Source of the DNA: JBIQKZ01 sp044464765
Lineage (GTDB): Bacteria > Pseudomonadota > Gammaproteobacteria > Burkholderiales > Burkholderiaceae_B
Assembly (NCBI GenBank): GCA_044464765.1
Contig: JBIQKZ010000009.1
Span: 1-64,000 of the forward strand
Direction: 5' to 3'
Length of the DNA: 64,000 bases
The notes beneath the pieces were generated by a model. It worked only from the letters and a program-made list of their open reading frames with translations. It searched no databases and was not told the origin of the DNA. Made by a program: the position numbers and the translations under genes. Positions 1-8,833 of the stretch are shown here, piece after piece. How positions within the stretch are numbered: the stretch's first letter is position 1; every line of letters starts with the position of its first letter.

Positions 1-109
1 ACAGCACCGTCGTGATCGCTGCCGTGAGTGTCGTTTTGCCGTGGTCAACGTGGCCTATCGTGCCTACGTTTACGTGCGGTTTGGTCCGCTCAAACTTACC
101 TTTTGCCAT
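1..109 (-). CDS. tuf: Elongation factor Tu, N-terminal part (cut by window edge)
   Basis: The first 36 codons of EF-Tu, the GTPase that delivers aminoacyl-tRNA to the ribosome. The translated start MAKGKFERTKPHVNVGTIGH leads into the G1 loop DHGKTT, which is diagnostic for the family. The gene runs off the left edge. It is the last member of the tRNA-Tyr/Gly/Thr-tuf cluster, the usual beta/gammaproteobacterial order, and is probably co-transcribed with those tRNAs. Confidence 0.96.
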   Translation of the reverse strand, partial: MAKGKFERTKPHVNVGTIGHVDHGKTTLTAAITTVL

Positions 110-150
110 GGCTGACTCCTGACTATGGATTTAGCTACTAAAATATGATG

Positions 151-225
<75 letters not shown>

Positions 226-294
226 ATACTGCTATTACCGTAAAAAACCCGCCTGCTTGCAGGTTGCCCTGCAAATAGGCGAGCCTTGAAAACC

Positions 295-368
295 TGGAGC
301 GGGTGAAGGGAATCGAACCCTCGTCGTAAGCTTGGAAGGCTTCTGCTCTACCATTGAGCTACACCCGC
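295..368 (-). tRNA. tRNA-Gly (anticodon TCC)
   Basis: Acceptor arms GCGGGTG/CACCCGC, anticodon loop CTTCCAA, T loop TTCGATT and an encoded CCA are all visible. The anticodon TCC reads GGA/GGG. It lies 28 bases downstream of tRNA-Tyr in the same transcription unit. Confidence 0.97.
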
Positions 369-396
369 AAAGGATTCCGTTCGTTCCCGGCGCTGT

Positions 397-483
397 TGGT
401 GGTGGGAGTTGGATTCGAACCAACGTAGACGCAAGGTCAACAGATTTACAGTCTGCCCCCTTTAACCACTCGGGCATCCCACC
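397..483 (-). tRNA. tRNA-Tyr (anticodon GTA)
   Basis: A class II tRNA of 87 bases with a long variable arm. Acceptor arms are GGTGGGA/TCCCACC, the anticodon loop is CTGTAAA and the CCA tail is encoded. It is the first gene of the tRNA-tuf cluster, with its promoter directly upstream. Confidence 0.97.
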
Positions 484-501
484 AACAAAAGAGAACCACG
501 A

Positions 502-530
502 ATTATGAACGTTTTTTTTAGCGCTGTCAA
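502..530 (-). promoter_or_regulatory. Sigma-70 promoter of the tRNA-Tyr/Gly/Thr-tuf cluster
   Basis: On the minus strand there is a perfect -35 TTGACA (525-530), a 17-base spacer, and a -10 CATAAT (502-507). It lies 19 bases upstream of the tRNA-Tyr 5' end, as expected for a strong stable-RNA promoter. Confidence 0.8.
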
Positions 531-604
531 ATTGCTTTTGCCAGGGATACCCTGAACAAGTCAACCATCCGCATCCATGGCGGTTTCCTGTTCAGTCCGA
601 CAGC

Positions 605-1594
605 CTACCGGGTGAAAAAGTATCCCTGCAACTTGACCGGGTCTTTGACGCGTTGCAAGGCCAGCATCAGCAGGATGCGCGCCTTCTGCGGGTTCAGGTT
701 TCCAGCGGCAATAAAGCCGTCGGCATCGTCGTCAACCTCGATATTGCGCCCCACCCAGCCGGCGGTGCAGCGGGTTGAGCGGACCACCGCCACGCCCTGG
801 GCGGCCGCCCGGCGCAACGCCGCCAATGCCGCGTCGGTGGTGTGTCCCGCGCCGACCCCCGCCAGCACCACGCCGTCGGGATGTGCATCCAGTAGAGAAT
901 CCACGGTTCGCGCATCCAGGTCCCCATGCGAGAAAAGAATGGGCACATACAGGTCGGTTTCGTCAGTTAGCGTAAGCGGCCCATCGTTGCTTTTTTGGGT
1001 GCCTTCATTGGTATGGCCGTACAGAACAACCTGACGCCCCTGCACCCATCCCCATGGACCCATATTCGGCGATGCAAACGCTTCCAGGCCGGCGGCGGCA
1101 ATCTTTTGCACGTCGCGGGCTCCATGAATCGTGTCGTTCATGACGACCATCACGTCCCGCCCGCCGGCTTCAGGTTCACTGGCCACCGCGATGCCGGCGT
1201 AAATGTTGGCGGCGCCGTCCGCGCCAAGCGCATGGGGGGGTTTCATGGCCCCGGTCAACACCACCGGAATCCGGACATTGACGGTAAGGCTCAGGTAGTA
1301 GGCCGTTTCTTCCAGGGTATCCGTGCCATGGGTAATGACAATGCCGTCCACCGTTCCACTATCGGCCAAGGCCTGTACTCGACGGGCCAGCCGACGCCAC
1401 AACCCGCGACCCACGGTCTGGCTGGCGACGTTATCCACCTGTTCCACGCGGATGTCGGCCCAATCGACCGCGTCCCCCAAGATCGACAGCAAGGCATCAG
1501 CCGCCAAAGCGCCCGCCTGATAGCCTGTTGTTTCGCCCGGCCGCGCGGCAATGGTCCCGCCGGTGGCCAAAAGGGCAATGCGTGCGCGGGTCAT
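605..1594 (-). CDS. L-asparaginase
   Basis: Hydrolyses L-asparagine to aspartate and ammonia. The N-terminal motif ATGGTIA and the second motif THGTDTLEETAYYL hold the paired catalytic threonines of the bacterial asparaginase family. The length of 329 residues is normal. No signal peptide precedes the first strand, so the enzyme is probably cytoplasmic. I chose the ATG just before TRARIALLATGG. An in-frame ATG at 1612, overlapping the end of parB, is also possible. The gene is the last of the mnmG-rsmG-parA-parB run and may be co-transcribed with it. Confidence 0.88.
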   Translation of the reverse strand: MTRARIALLATGGTIAARPGETTGYQAGALAADALLSILGDAVDWADIRVEQVDNVASQTVGRGLWRRLARRVQALADSGTVDGIVITHGTDTLEETAYYLSLTVNVRIPVVLTGAMKPPHALGADGAANIYAGIAVASEPEAGGRDVMVVMNDTIHGARDVQKIAAAGLEAFASPNMGPWGWVQGRQVVLYGHTNEGTQKSNDGPLTLTDETDLYVPILFSHGDLDARTVDSLLDAHPDGVVLAGVGAGHTTDAALAALRRAAAQGVAVVRSTRCTAGWVGRNIEVDDDADGFIAAGNLNPQKARILLMLALQRVKDPVKLQGYFFTR

Positions 1595-1604
1595 GGACAC
1601 GGCA

Positions 1605-2528
1605 TCAAGCATCCACCGCGTCGCTCAAGCCCTGGCGTTCGAGCAGGGCATTCAAATGCTCCCAGTCATGGAAATCGATCACTAGCTGGCCGCGATTCTT
1701 CGCGCCGAATTTCAAGCTTACCCGCGTGCCCAGGCGATCCGACAAGGCTTGTTCCAGACGTTTGGCATCCCCTCCTTGCGTTACCGGTGTTTTCGCAGGA
1801 ACCGGTTTTTCTTCCTGTTCGCGTATCGTGCGCCCCACCAGTTTTTCGGCTTCGCGCACCGACATTCGACGGGCAATAATTTCGTTGGCCAACAGAATCT
1901 GCTGAGCCGCGTCGATGGCCAGCAACGCACGAGCGTGCCCCATATCGATATCGCCTGCCAGCAACATGGTTTGCACTGAATCGGTAAGATTCAACAAACG
2001 CAGCAAATTGCTGGTCGCCGAACGCGAGCGGCCAATAGCTTGAGCCGCCTGCTCGTGCGTCAGGCCAAACTCGTCCAGCAACCTACGCACGCCCTGTGCC
2101 TCTTCCAGCGGGTTCAGATCTTCGCGCTGAATGTTCTCGATCAACGCCATCACAGCGGCATTTTCATCCTGCACTTCGCGCACCAAGACGGGCACTTCGG
2201 TCAAGCCCGCCAGTTGGGCCGCACGAAAACGCCGTTCTCCCGCAATGATTTCGTACTTGGCATTACGGCCGGTGGAAAGCGGCCGCACCAATATGGGCTG
2301 CATGATTCCCTGGGTGCGGATGGAATCGGCCAGATCGTTCAGCGCCCCTTCATCCATGCGGGTTCGCGGTTGGTACTTGCCCGCCACCATGGACTTCACA
2401 TTCAGCACGGTTGGCGGCGCGCTGTTATCCGCTTCCGCGGGTTTACCCAGCGAGCCGATGACGTCGCTATCGGCGCCAAGCAAGGCGTCCAGGCCTCGGC
2501 CAAGTCCTTTTGGTTTTCTAGTTGCCAT
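1605..2528 (-). CDS. parB: Chromosome-partitioning protein ParB
   Basis: A CTP-dependent DNA clamp that loads at parS sites and spreads to form the partition complex. The N-terminus KGLGRGLDALLG is the ParA-stimulating motif. The conserved box GERRFRAAQLAG (CTP binding) and the helix-turn-helix near THEQAAQAIGRSRSATSNLLR follow. I chose the ATG at 2528 because the family starts with this motif; the reading frame extends 19 codons further. parA lies 10 bases upstream. Its targets are the three parS sites at about 6.0-6.1 kb. Confidence 0.97.
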   Translation of the reverse strand: MATRKPKGLGRGLDALLGADSDVIGSLGKPAEADNSAPPTVLNVKSMVAGKYQPRTRMDEGALNDLADSIRTQGIMQPILVRPLSTGRNAKYEIIAGERRFRAAQLAGLTEVPVLVREVQDENAAVMALIENIQREDLNPLEEAQGVRRLLDEFGLTHEQAAQAIGRSRSATSNLLRLLNLTDSVQTMLLAGDIDMGHARALLAIDAAQQILLANEIIARRMSVREAEKLVGRTIREQEEKPVPAKTPVTQGGDAKRLEQALSDRLGTRVSLKFGAKNRGQLVIDFHDWEHLNALLERQGLSDAVDA

Positions 2529-2538
2529 GTGGGATTCC

Positions 2539-3375
2539 TTATATATTTGCGGCACGCGGGGGACGAGCGGTGGCCCGCAGGGCATCTTTCTTGACCCGCT
2601 TGATCAGTTCATTGCCGAAGTCGACATACGCTTTGGCGCCGCGTGAATTCTTGTCGTACACCGTGCCTGGCAGACCGTGGCTTGGGGCCTCAGCCAGGCG
2701 TACATTGCGCGGGACGATGGTGTCGAATACCTTGTCGCCGAAATGGTCCTGAATCTGTTGTGAAACTTGCTGCTGCAAGGTAACCCGGGTGTCGAACATC
2801 ACACGTAGCAAGCCGATAAGGCGTAGTTCCGGATTAATATTGTTGTGCACTCGTTTGATCGTATTGACCAGGTCAGACAAGCCTTCCAGGGCAAAGTACT
2901 CGCACTGCATGGGAATAATGACGCCATGCGCCGAGGCCAGGCCGTTAAGCGTCAACAAAGACAGGGTAGGCGGGCAATCGATCAGGATGAAGTCGTACTG
3001 ATCCCACACCTGGACAATCGCTTGCTTAAGCTGCTGTTCCCGCTCGTCCATCTGGATCAAGTCGATTTCGGCGCCCGACAGTTCGCGGTTGGCCGGCAAG
3101 ACATCGTAGCCCCCCGCCTCCGAGCGCACCGTCGCCTCGCCAATCGTCGCTTCACCGATCAACACCTGGTACAGATTGCGTTCCACCGCATTCTTATTGA
3201 TGCCGCTACCCATGGTGGCATTGCCCTGCGGATCAAGATCGATAAGCAACACCTTTTTGCCCAGCGCAGCCAAGGCTGCGGCCAGATTAATGGCGGTCGT
3301 CGTTTTACCAACGCCGCCTTTTTGATTCGTGATGCAAAATACCTTTGCTATGTCAACGACGTTCTTCTGTGTCAT
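2539..3375 (-). CDS. parA: Chromosome-partitioning ATPase ParA (Soj)
   Basis: A Walker-type ATPase that moves ParB-bound origins along the nucleoid. The deviant Walker A box KGGVGKTTT is near residue 20, and IDLDPQGNATMG follows. The start ATG at 3375 overlaps the rsmG stop as ATGA, which indicates translational coupling. The 278-residue length is typical of chromosomal ParA (about 260-280). Confidence 0.97.
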   Translation of the reverse strand: MTQKNVVDIAKVFCITNQKGGVGKTTTAINLAAALAALGKKVLLIDLDPQGNATMGSGINKNAVERNLYQVLIGEATIGEATVRSEAGGYDVLPANRELSGAEIDLIQMDEREQQLKQAIVQVWDQYDFILIDCPPTLSLLTLNGLASAHGVIIPMQCEYFALEGLSDLVNTIKRVHNNINPELRLIGLLRVMFDTRVTLQQQVSQQIQDHFGDKVFDTIVPRNVRLAEAPSHGLPGTVYDKNSRGAKAYVDFGNELIKRVKKDALRATARPPRAANI

Positions 3376-4052
3376 AAGTTTCCTTGGCGGCTTATCCAAA
3401 CCAAACAACGTTGAGCGTCCAAATAGGGGACATGTAGAGTCTGTACTTTTTCCACCCGCCACTGCGTACCGGCTTCCAGCGTAGTGATTTCGTCGGCGGG
3501 TAAACGACCTTTCATCGCGGCCAGTTTGCCATCATCCGCCAAGTGCCGGCCCGACAATGCCGCAAAATCAGCCAATGAGGCAAATGCCCGGGACACAATG
3601 ATATCCGCCTTCAGCGAAGGCAGTTTCTCGATTCGGGCGTGGACCGCATGTAAATTGGGCAAGCGCAGGACGGACGCCATCTGCCTGACAAAGGCCGTTT
3701 TCTTTTCTACCGCATCGATGCAATGAATCTGCCAATGCGGGCACATCACGGCCAGCACCACACCAGGCAGTCCGCCACCGGAACCCACATCGGCAACCGT
3801 TCTTGCGTTAGTGCTGTCGTCGCCGCCCGACGTACCGCCCGTGCCATCCTGTAAAGGGCGCACCACCGACAGGCTGTCAATAATATGTTGCACCAGCATC
3901 TGTTCGGGATCGCGTACCGCCGTTAGATTGTAGGTCTTGTTCCATCGCTGCATCTGCCCCAGATAAGCGATGAGCGTAGTGCGTTGATCATCCGTTATGC
4001 CCAGGCCTAGCTGTTCGGCCGCATCGGCCAATTGTTGCTCCATGGTGTCCAT
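3372..4052 (-). CDS. rsmG: 16S rRNA (guanine-527-N7) methyltransferase RsmG
   Basis: Methylates G527 of 16S rRNA using S-adenosylmethionine. The core RWNKTYNLTAVRDPEQMLVQ is diagnostic for GidB/RsmG, and the SAM-binding glycine loop DVGSGGGLPGVVLAV follows. It starts two bases after mnmG stops and overlaps parA by four bases, as in the classic gidA-gidB-soj-spo0J cluster. A short extra stretch GTGGTSGGDDSTNART before the glycine loop looks like a lineage-specific insertion. Confidence 0.96.
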   Translation of the reverse strand: MDTMEQQLADAAEQLGLGITDDQRTTLIAYLGQMQRWNKTYNLTAVRDPEQMLVQHIIDSLSVVRPLQDGTGGTSGGDDSTNARTVADVGSGGGLPGVVLAVMCPHWQIHCIDAVEKKTAFVRQMASVLRLPNLHAVHARIEKLPSLKADIIVSRAFASLADFAALSGRHLADDGKLAAMKGRLPADEITTLEAGTQWRVEKVQTLHVPYLDAQRCLVWISRQGNL

Positions 4053-4054
4053 TG

Positions 4055-5971
4055 TTACGCTGCCCGTTTTCCATACTGGTGCCGCTTGATATGGATGAGC
4101 AACAGCGCCACGGCCGCCGGCGTTACCCCGGATACCCTGCTGGCCTGGCCAATCGTTTCGGGTCGTGCTGTTTTCAGGCGTTGGCGAACCTCGATCGACA
4201 AACTGCTGATGGAATCGTAATCGAGGTCGGGCGGTATAGGCTGTTGTTCCTGCTGGGCCTGCTTCTGTATTTCGTCCTGCTGTCTGTTCACATAGCCCGA
4301 ATACTTCACTTGGATGTTTACCTGCTCGGCCGCTATAGAATCTTCGATACCCGGCCCCGCCAATAATTTTCCGTCTTCCGTCACGAAGCGCATTAGACGT
4401 TCGTAAGAAACTTCGGGACGCTTAAGCAAATCTATAAGTGAGTACTCACGTTCAATCTTCTTACCCAGCAGGTCGATTGCTGACTTTTCCGGTAATATTT
4501 TTGGATTGATCCATGTGGAACGCAGGCGTTGCAGTTCCGTTTCCACCAGATCCCGCTTGCGGTTGAACGCGTCCCAACGGGTATCATCCACCAACCCCAT
4601 TTCACGGCCAATTTCAGTCAGGCGGAAATCGGCATTATCCTCGCGTAGGCTTAAACGATATTCGGCACGCGAAGTGAACATCCGATAGGGCTCGGTTACC
4701 CCACGGGTAATTAGATCGTCTACCAAGACACCAAGATAGGCCTGGTTTCGTTGCGGCATCCAGGGTTCTTGGCCTCGTGTGCTTCTAGCGGCATTTAACC
4801 CAGCTAACAGCCCTTGAGCAGCTGCTTCTTCATAGCCCGTCGTGCCATTGATTTGCCCGGCAAAGAATAGATTCCTAATCGCCCGAGTTTCCAATGACGG
4901 CTTTAATTCACGTGGATCAAAATAATCATATTCAATAGCGTAGCCGGGGCGCATGATTACCGCATTCTCCAGACCAGGCAGGCTTCTGACCATGGCAATC
5001 TGTATATCGAATGGTAGGCTGGTTGAGACCCCGTTCGGATAGATTTCTGTCGTAGATAATCCTTCGGGTTCCAGAAATATCTGGTGGCTGGCTTTATCTG
5101 CGAAGCGATGAATTTTATCTTCAATGGACGGACAATACCGGGGCCCGATACCTTCGATCTCTCCTTGGTCGCTATACATCGGCGATCTATCCAGCCCCGA
5201 GCGGACAATATCATGAGTATGCTCGTTGGTATGGGTGATCCAACATGGCATCTGCACAGGATGCATTCCTGCGTTCCCCATGTACGAGAATATCGGCACA
5301 GGATTCGAGTCCCCTGGCTGTTCTTCCACACGTGAAAAGTCGATTGTTCTGGAATCGATTCGGGGAGGCGTCCCTGTTTTGAGTCTGCCTTGAGGCAACT
5401 TAAGCTCTTTTAGGCGTTCGCCCAAAGATATCGAAGGGGGATCACCGGCACGCCCCCCCGAGTAATGATCCAGCCCCACGTGAATCAAACCGTTCAGGAA
5501 GGTGCCTGCTGTCAGAACCACCGCCTGGGCACGAAACTCCAGCCCAATCTGCGTTACAGCTCCTACCACCTTATCTCCCTCAAGCACCAAGTCTTCCACC
5601 GATTGCTGGAAGATAGTCAAATTTTCTTGGTGCTGGAGAATCGTTCGTATAGCTTTACGGTAAAGGGAGCGGTCGGCCTGCGCTCGTGTAGCACGTACGG
5701 CTGGCCCCTTAGAGCTATTCAAGATACGGAACTGTATTCCCGCATAGTCCGTAGCCAACGCCATTGCCCCACCTAGGGCGTCGACCTCTTTTACCAAATG
5801 GCCTTTCCCAATACCCCCAATAGACGGATTGCACGACATCTGGCCCAGTGTTTCCATATTATGGGTTAACAGCAGGGTACGAGCACCGGTCCTAGCAGAA
5901 GCCAAGGCTGCCTCTGTTCCGGCGTGGCCGCCGCCTATGACGATAACGTCAAATGTATCGGGGTAAATCAT
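4055..5971 (-). CDS. mnmG: tRNA-modifying flavoprotein MnmG (GidA)
   Basis: With MnmE (50.8-52.3 kb) it installs carboxymethylaminomethyl groups on U34 of several tRNAs. The FAD-binding GGGHAGTEAALASARTG at the N-terminus, the strongly conserved SCNPSIGGIGKGHLVKE and the C-terminal GVTPAAVALLLIHIK identify it. The length of 638 residues is normal. It is the first gene of the leftward origin cluster, with the parS sites in its upstream region. Confidence 0.97.
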   Translation of the reverse strand: MIYPDTFDVIVIGGGHAGTEAALASARTGARTLLLTHNMETLGQMSCNPSIGGIGKGHLVKEVDALGGAMALATDYAGIQFRILNSSKGPAVRATRAQADRSLYRKAIRTILQHQENLTIFQQSVEDLVLEGDKVVGAVTQIGLEFRAQAVVLTAGTFLNGLIHVGLDHYSGGRAGDPPSISLGERLKELKLPQGRLKTGTPPRIDSRTIDFSRVEEQPGDSNPVPIFSYMGNAGMHPVQMPCWITHTNEHTHDIVRSGLDRSPMYSDQGEIEGIGPRYCPSIEDKIHRFADKASHQIFLEPEGLSTTEIYPNGVSTSLPFDIQIAMVRSLPGLENAVIMRPGYAIEYDYFDPRELKPSLETRAIRNLFFAGQINGTTGYEEAAAQGLLAGLNAARSTRGQEPWMPQRNQAYLGVLVDDLITRGVTEPYRMFTSRAEYRLSLREDNADFRLTEIGREMGLVDDTRWDAFNRKRDLVETELQRLRSTWINPKILPEKSAIDLLGKKIEREYSLIDLLKRPEVSYERLMRFVTEDGKLLAGPGIEDSIAAEQVNIQVKYSGYVNRQQDEIQKQAQQEQQPIPPDLDYDSISSLSIEVRQRLKTARPETIGQASRVSGVTPAAVALLLIHIKRHQYGKRAA

Positions 5972-6021
5972 GTGAGTACGGGTAAAACGTTTAAAGCAAC
6001 ATTATACGACGTAGAGTCTAG

Positions 6022-6037
6022 TGTTCCACGTGAAACA
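6022..6037. promoter_or_regulatory. parS site 1
   Basis: The 16-mer TGTTCCACGTGAAACA matches the bacterial parS consensus (TGTTNCACGTGAAACA) exactly. It lies 51 bases upstream of mnmG, next to the parAB genes, and is a ParB loading site. Confidence 0.92.
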
Positions 6038-6062
6038 TTGTCATCACTATCAAGCACCTTAT

Positions 6063-6078
6063 TGTTTCACGTGGAGCA
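6063..6078. promoter_or_regulatory. parS site 2 (degenerate)
   Basis: TGTTTCACGTGGAGCA keeps the central CACGTG and one perfect half but has two changes in the other half. It lies between two perfect sites, so it is probably a weaker ParB site. Confidence 0.7.
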
Positions 6079-6118
6079 TTAATTAACTCTACATAGACCA
6101 GGAAGCTTGCCGTCTGCT

Positions 6119-6134
6119 TGTTTCACGTGAAACA
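6119..6134. promoter_or_regulatory. parS site 3
   Basis: TGTTTCACGTGAAACA is the perfectly palindromic parS consensus. With the sites at 6022 and 6063 it forms a cluster within 113 bases, about 2.5 kb from the presumed oriC. Confidence 0.93.
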
Positions 6135-6738
6135 ACAGGCAAAATAATAGTCGGTAAGACATCCCGCCAAAAGCGCCCCTCCGGCACTACTAAAGATGGA
6201 AAGCACCCCGCACCTCTAAGCCAAAGCAGAACCCCGAGTAGCGGTTCTGAACTGAAAATAAAAAGGAAGAAAGGGCACACAACTGAAAACTGCTGGGACA
6301 CATTCTCCATTAAAAATAGGAGAAACACACGACAACCTAGCAACGCTAAATCGTCGCACTAGACGTCAACAACGAAATCCAAGTCATCATGGCCAACTAC
6401 CTAAGGTTGGCGTTCCAAACTTGATCCATTAATTGACCCGTTTAACTACGGCGTAACAAGCCTAGAAGAATCACTGATACACGTACGCAACCATCAACAG
6501 AACGGCATAGTCCAAATTTGGAAAGCATACAGTCTAGCGATTCAGAAATAGGGGATTGGAAAACGGAACCGTATACAAGAAAGGACATCCGCAACCCGCT
6601 CGTGCATCCAGCAACAACAGAAGAAAAATACTATCTGTTCAGATACCAACAACCTTCCAGCGGTATCGTCTAACGAGTCTAACGAGTGAAGTATCCGTCA
6701 AACCAATAAACCATGGAAGAATACGTCGACAAAATAAA
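6135..6738. other. Gene-free AT-rich stretch between mnmG and the cold-shock gene
   Basis: I see no convincing gene on either strand. The only open frames (for example plus strand 6556-6771) have unnatural composition and no ribosome binding site. The stretch is visibly richer in A and T than the surrounding genes. It holds no DnaA box with a perfect match, so it is less likely to be the origin than the gap at 8.5-9.0 kb. Confidence 0.6.
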
Positions 6739-6777
6739 TTCACCCTAAGCACAGAATACATCTTTGCTTAAGGTGAA
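6739..6777 (-). terminator. Hairpin, possible terminator of the cold-shock gene
   Basis: Arms 6739-6751 and 6765-6777 are complementary with one mismatch (TTCACCCTAAGCA against TGCTTAAGGTGAA), with a 13-base loop. Read leftward the hairpin is followed by TTTATTTTG. It lies about 105 bases past the cold-shock stop codon, so assignment to that gene is tentative. Confidence 0.45.
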
Positions 6778-6882
6778 ATCCTGGACTGTTCTTCACCTTA
6801 TGACGTGATCAGCTAATCTGGGAAACTTATTCAGAATAGAAATTCAGAATATAAAAGGAAGAACCTTTGTATTACATCAAAT

Positions 6883-7089
6883 TTACAGTGGCCTGATCTC
6901 GGCCGCTTGAGGACCTTTGGGGCCATCTTTAACTTCGTACTCGACTTCCTGGCCTTCGTTCAGGCTACGATATCCGCGTCCTTCAATCGCAGAAAAGTGA
7001 GCGAACACATCGGTACCGCCAGCGTCTGGAGTGATGAAGCCGAATCCTTTGTCGGCGTTAAACCATTTTACTTTGCCCTTTTGAGCCAT
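6883..7089 (-). CDS. Cold-shock protein (CspA family)
   Basis: A 68-residue single-stranded nucleic-acid-binding protein that acts as an RNA chaperone. The RNP1 motif KGFGFITP and RNP2-like DVFAHFSAI of the OB fold are both present, as is the start MAQKGKVKWFN. The length is typical. The frame continues 12 codons upstream without a better start. It is monocistronic and probably has a structured leader, as is common in the family. Confidence 0.95.
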   Translation of the reverse strand: MAQKGKVKWFNADKGFGFITPDAGGTDVFAHFSAIEGRGYRSLNEGQEVEYEVKDGPKGPQAAEIRPL

Positions 7090-7103
7090 GATGTCATTAA
7101 ATC

Positions 7104-7325
7104 CTAAAAATAAACAAGAATGCATGTGGCTGCCACAAATGCAGCCGAAAGGATACCTACCAGGTAAAGGTAGTTCAAATACTTGTTTACCCTAGGAAGA
7201 TGAACAACGGATTCAATTTTCAAGCTCGAAAAACACGACAAGCACACGTACTCGCCAAAGGCCCGCGCCTGGTACAAAATAAGCACACCTAATCCAAACA
7301 AACGAACTAGCCACAACAGACTCAT
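7104..7325 (-). CDS. Possible small membrane protein, unrecognised
   Basis: A 73-codon frame with two hydrophobic stretches (residues about 3-19 and 52-72) and a CLSC motif between them. It fills the gap between the cold-shock gene and the aminotransferase gene. Its ATG shares the same CATG as the divergent aminotransferase start, and I see no clear ribosome binding site. I do not recognise the family; it may not be a gene. Confidence 0.3.
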   Translation of the reverse strand: MSLLWLVRLFGLGVLILYQARAFGEYVCLSCFSSLKIESVVHLPRVNKYLNYLYLVGILSAAFVAATCILVYF

Positions 7326-8493
7326 GACATTGCAATCCAAACTGCCCCAGGTCGGCACGAATATTTTTACCCTGATGACAAGCTTATCGCTGGAAAACCA
7401 GGCAATAAACCTGGGCCAGGGGTTTCCCGACTTCAGTCCGGATGGCAAGCTGATCGAACTTGTTCATCGCGCCATGTTGGATGGCCACAATCAGTATCCC
7501 GCCATGAGCGGGGTTCCAGCCCTACGCCAACAGATCGCTGCAAAGATCCACACCCTGTACGGGCGCAAATACGACCCAGATACGGAAATTACCGTCACTA
7601 GCGGGGCGACCCAAGCCTTGATGGCAAGCATCCTGGCGCTTGTAAAACCAGGCGACGAGGTGATTGTCATCGAGCCGTTCTACGATCTGTACCTTCCGGC
7701 CATACAGTTGGCAGGGGGCATCCCCATCATCGTCCCCATGCTGGCGCCAAGCAAGGAACACCCAAGCTACCGGGTTGACTGGCAACGGGTAAGCGACGCC
7801 ATTTCGTCACTCACCCAATTAATGATTCTGAATTTCCCCCATAACCCTACCGGAATCATTATGCAGCCTTCTGATCTGGACGCATTGGAATCCATTCTGG
7901 AAAAAAGCAAATGCCTGCTGCTTTGCGATGAAGTCTATGAACACATTACGTTCGATGCCCAACCGCATCACAGCGTCAGCAGCCGACCGGCGCTTGCCCA
8001 GCGTGCCGTGGTTGTTTCTTCCTTCGGAAAAACCTATCACGTAACAGGCTGGAAAATCGGCTATTGCAGCGCGCCGGCGGCCATCATGGCCGAAATCAGG
8101 AAAGTTCATCAATTCACCGTCTTTACCGTGAGCTCCCCCATGCAAATCGCATTGGCTGAATTCATGAACGATGAATCCACCTACCAAACCTTGGCCGCCT
8201 TCTATCAAAAACGCCGCGACTTTTTGGCCACGGAACTCGCTGCCACTGCATTCAAACCACTGCCAAGCCAAGGGACCTTCTTTCTTTTGGCCGATTACAG
8301 CGATATTTCAGGAATGCCAGAAAATGAATTCGCCCGTTGGTTAACCATAGAACACAAAGTTGGCGTGATTCCCGTTTGCGCCTTCTATCAAAACCCTCAA
8401 GACCCGGCTTCAAACCACCAACTGGTTCGGTTTTGCTTTGCCAAAAAAGATCAAACCCTAAGCGATGCCCTTGAGCGTTTGAAACGCATTTGA
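7324..8493 (+). CDS. PLP-dependent aminotransferase, methionine aminotransferase (YbdL) type
   Basis: A fold-type I, class I/II aminotransferase of 389 residues. The start GTNIFTLMTSLSLENQAINL with GQGFPDFSPDG matches the subgroup that transaminates methionine or kynurenine with 2-oxo acids. The PLP lysine lies in SSFGKTYHVTGWKIGY, with NFPHNPTG and DEVYEH upstream. The gene stands alone, and oriC-like DNA follows it. The exact amino-donor preference cannot be read from sequence. Confidence 0.9.
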   Translation: MTLQSKLPQVGTNIFTLMTSLSLENQAINLGQGFPDFSPDGKLIELVHRAMLDGHNQYPAMSGVPALRQQIAAKIHTLYGRKYDPDTEITVTSGATQALMASILALVKPGDEVIVIEPFYDLYLPAIQLAGGIPIIVPMLAPSKEHPSYRVDWQRVSDAISSLTQLMILNFPHNPTGIIMQPSDLDALESILEKSKCLLLCDEVYEHITFDAQPHHSVSSRPALAQRAVVVSSFGKTYHVTGWKIGYCSAPAAIMAEIRKVHQFTVFTVSSPMQIALAEFMNDESTYQTLAAFYQKRRDFLATELAATAFKPLPSQGTFFLLADYSDISGMPENEFARWLTIEHKVGVIPVCAFYQNPQDPASNHQLVRFCFAKKDQTLSDALERLKRI

Positions 8494-8644
8494 ACCGTCG
8501 TTTTCTGCGCTCAACCTTTTCGATCAATGTCTACGGACTGAAGTATACGCATTGCCGCAGGCAAGTGGGAAACGAGATAGACAGGGTGTTCCAGAGGTTT
8601 TTATCTATCTTTTATATATCAAAAGATAACTGATAATGGGTGTC

Positions 8645-8653
8645 TGTGGATAA
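8645..8653 (-). promoter_or_regulatory. DnaA box 1 of the presumed oriC
   Basis: TGTGGATAA, the reverse complement of the perfect box TTATCCACA. Confidence 0.8.
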
Positions 8654-8798
8654 CTCGTATAAGTGATTTATATTCTTTAATTTCAATTGATTAGGAAGAA
8701 ATTTTGCTCTGGAGAACCTCGGTTTAAACAAAGGAAGAAATCTGGACAACTTTTCCGAGCCGAAGTTATTCGTCAGTTATGCCGGATTGCTTAACAAC

Positions 8799-8807
8799 TT
8801 ATACACA
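8799..8807 (+). promoter_or_regulatory. DnaA box 2 of the presumed oriC
   Basis: TTATACACA, a perfect match to the TTATNCACA consensus. Confidence 0.8.
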
Positions 8808-8824
8808 GACGCTTAGTCTAGTAG

Positions 8825-8833
8825 TTATCCACA
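8825..8833 (+). promoter_or_regulatory. DnaA box 3 of the presumed oriC
   Basis: TTATCCACA, the strongest DnaA box, in the same orientation as box 2 and 17 bases from it. Confidence 0.82.

Noticed and set aside
995..1879. Long plus-strand frame opposite asparaginase and parB
   Set aside because: It mirrors two well-supported minus-strand genes and has the Gly/His/Arg-rich composition of an antisense shadow.
6556..6771. Open frame of 71 codons in the gap upstream of the cold-shock gene
   Set aside because: No ribosome binding site, composition unlike a protein, and it overlaps the hairpin at 6739-6777.
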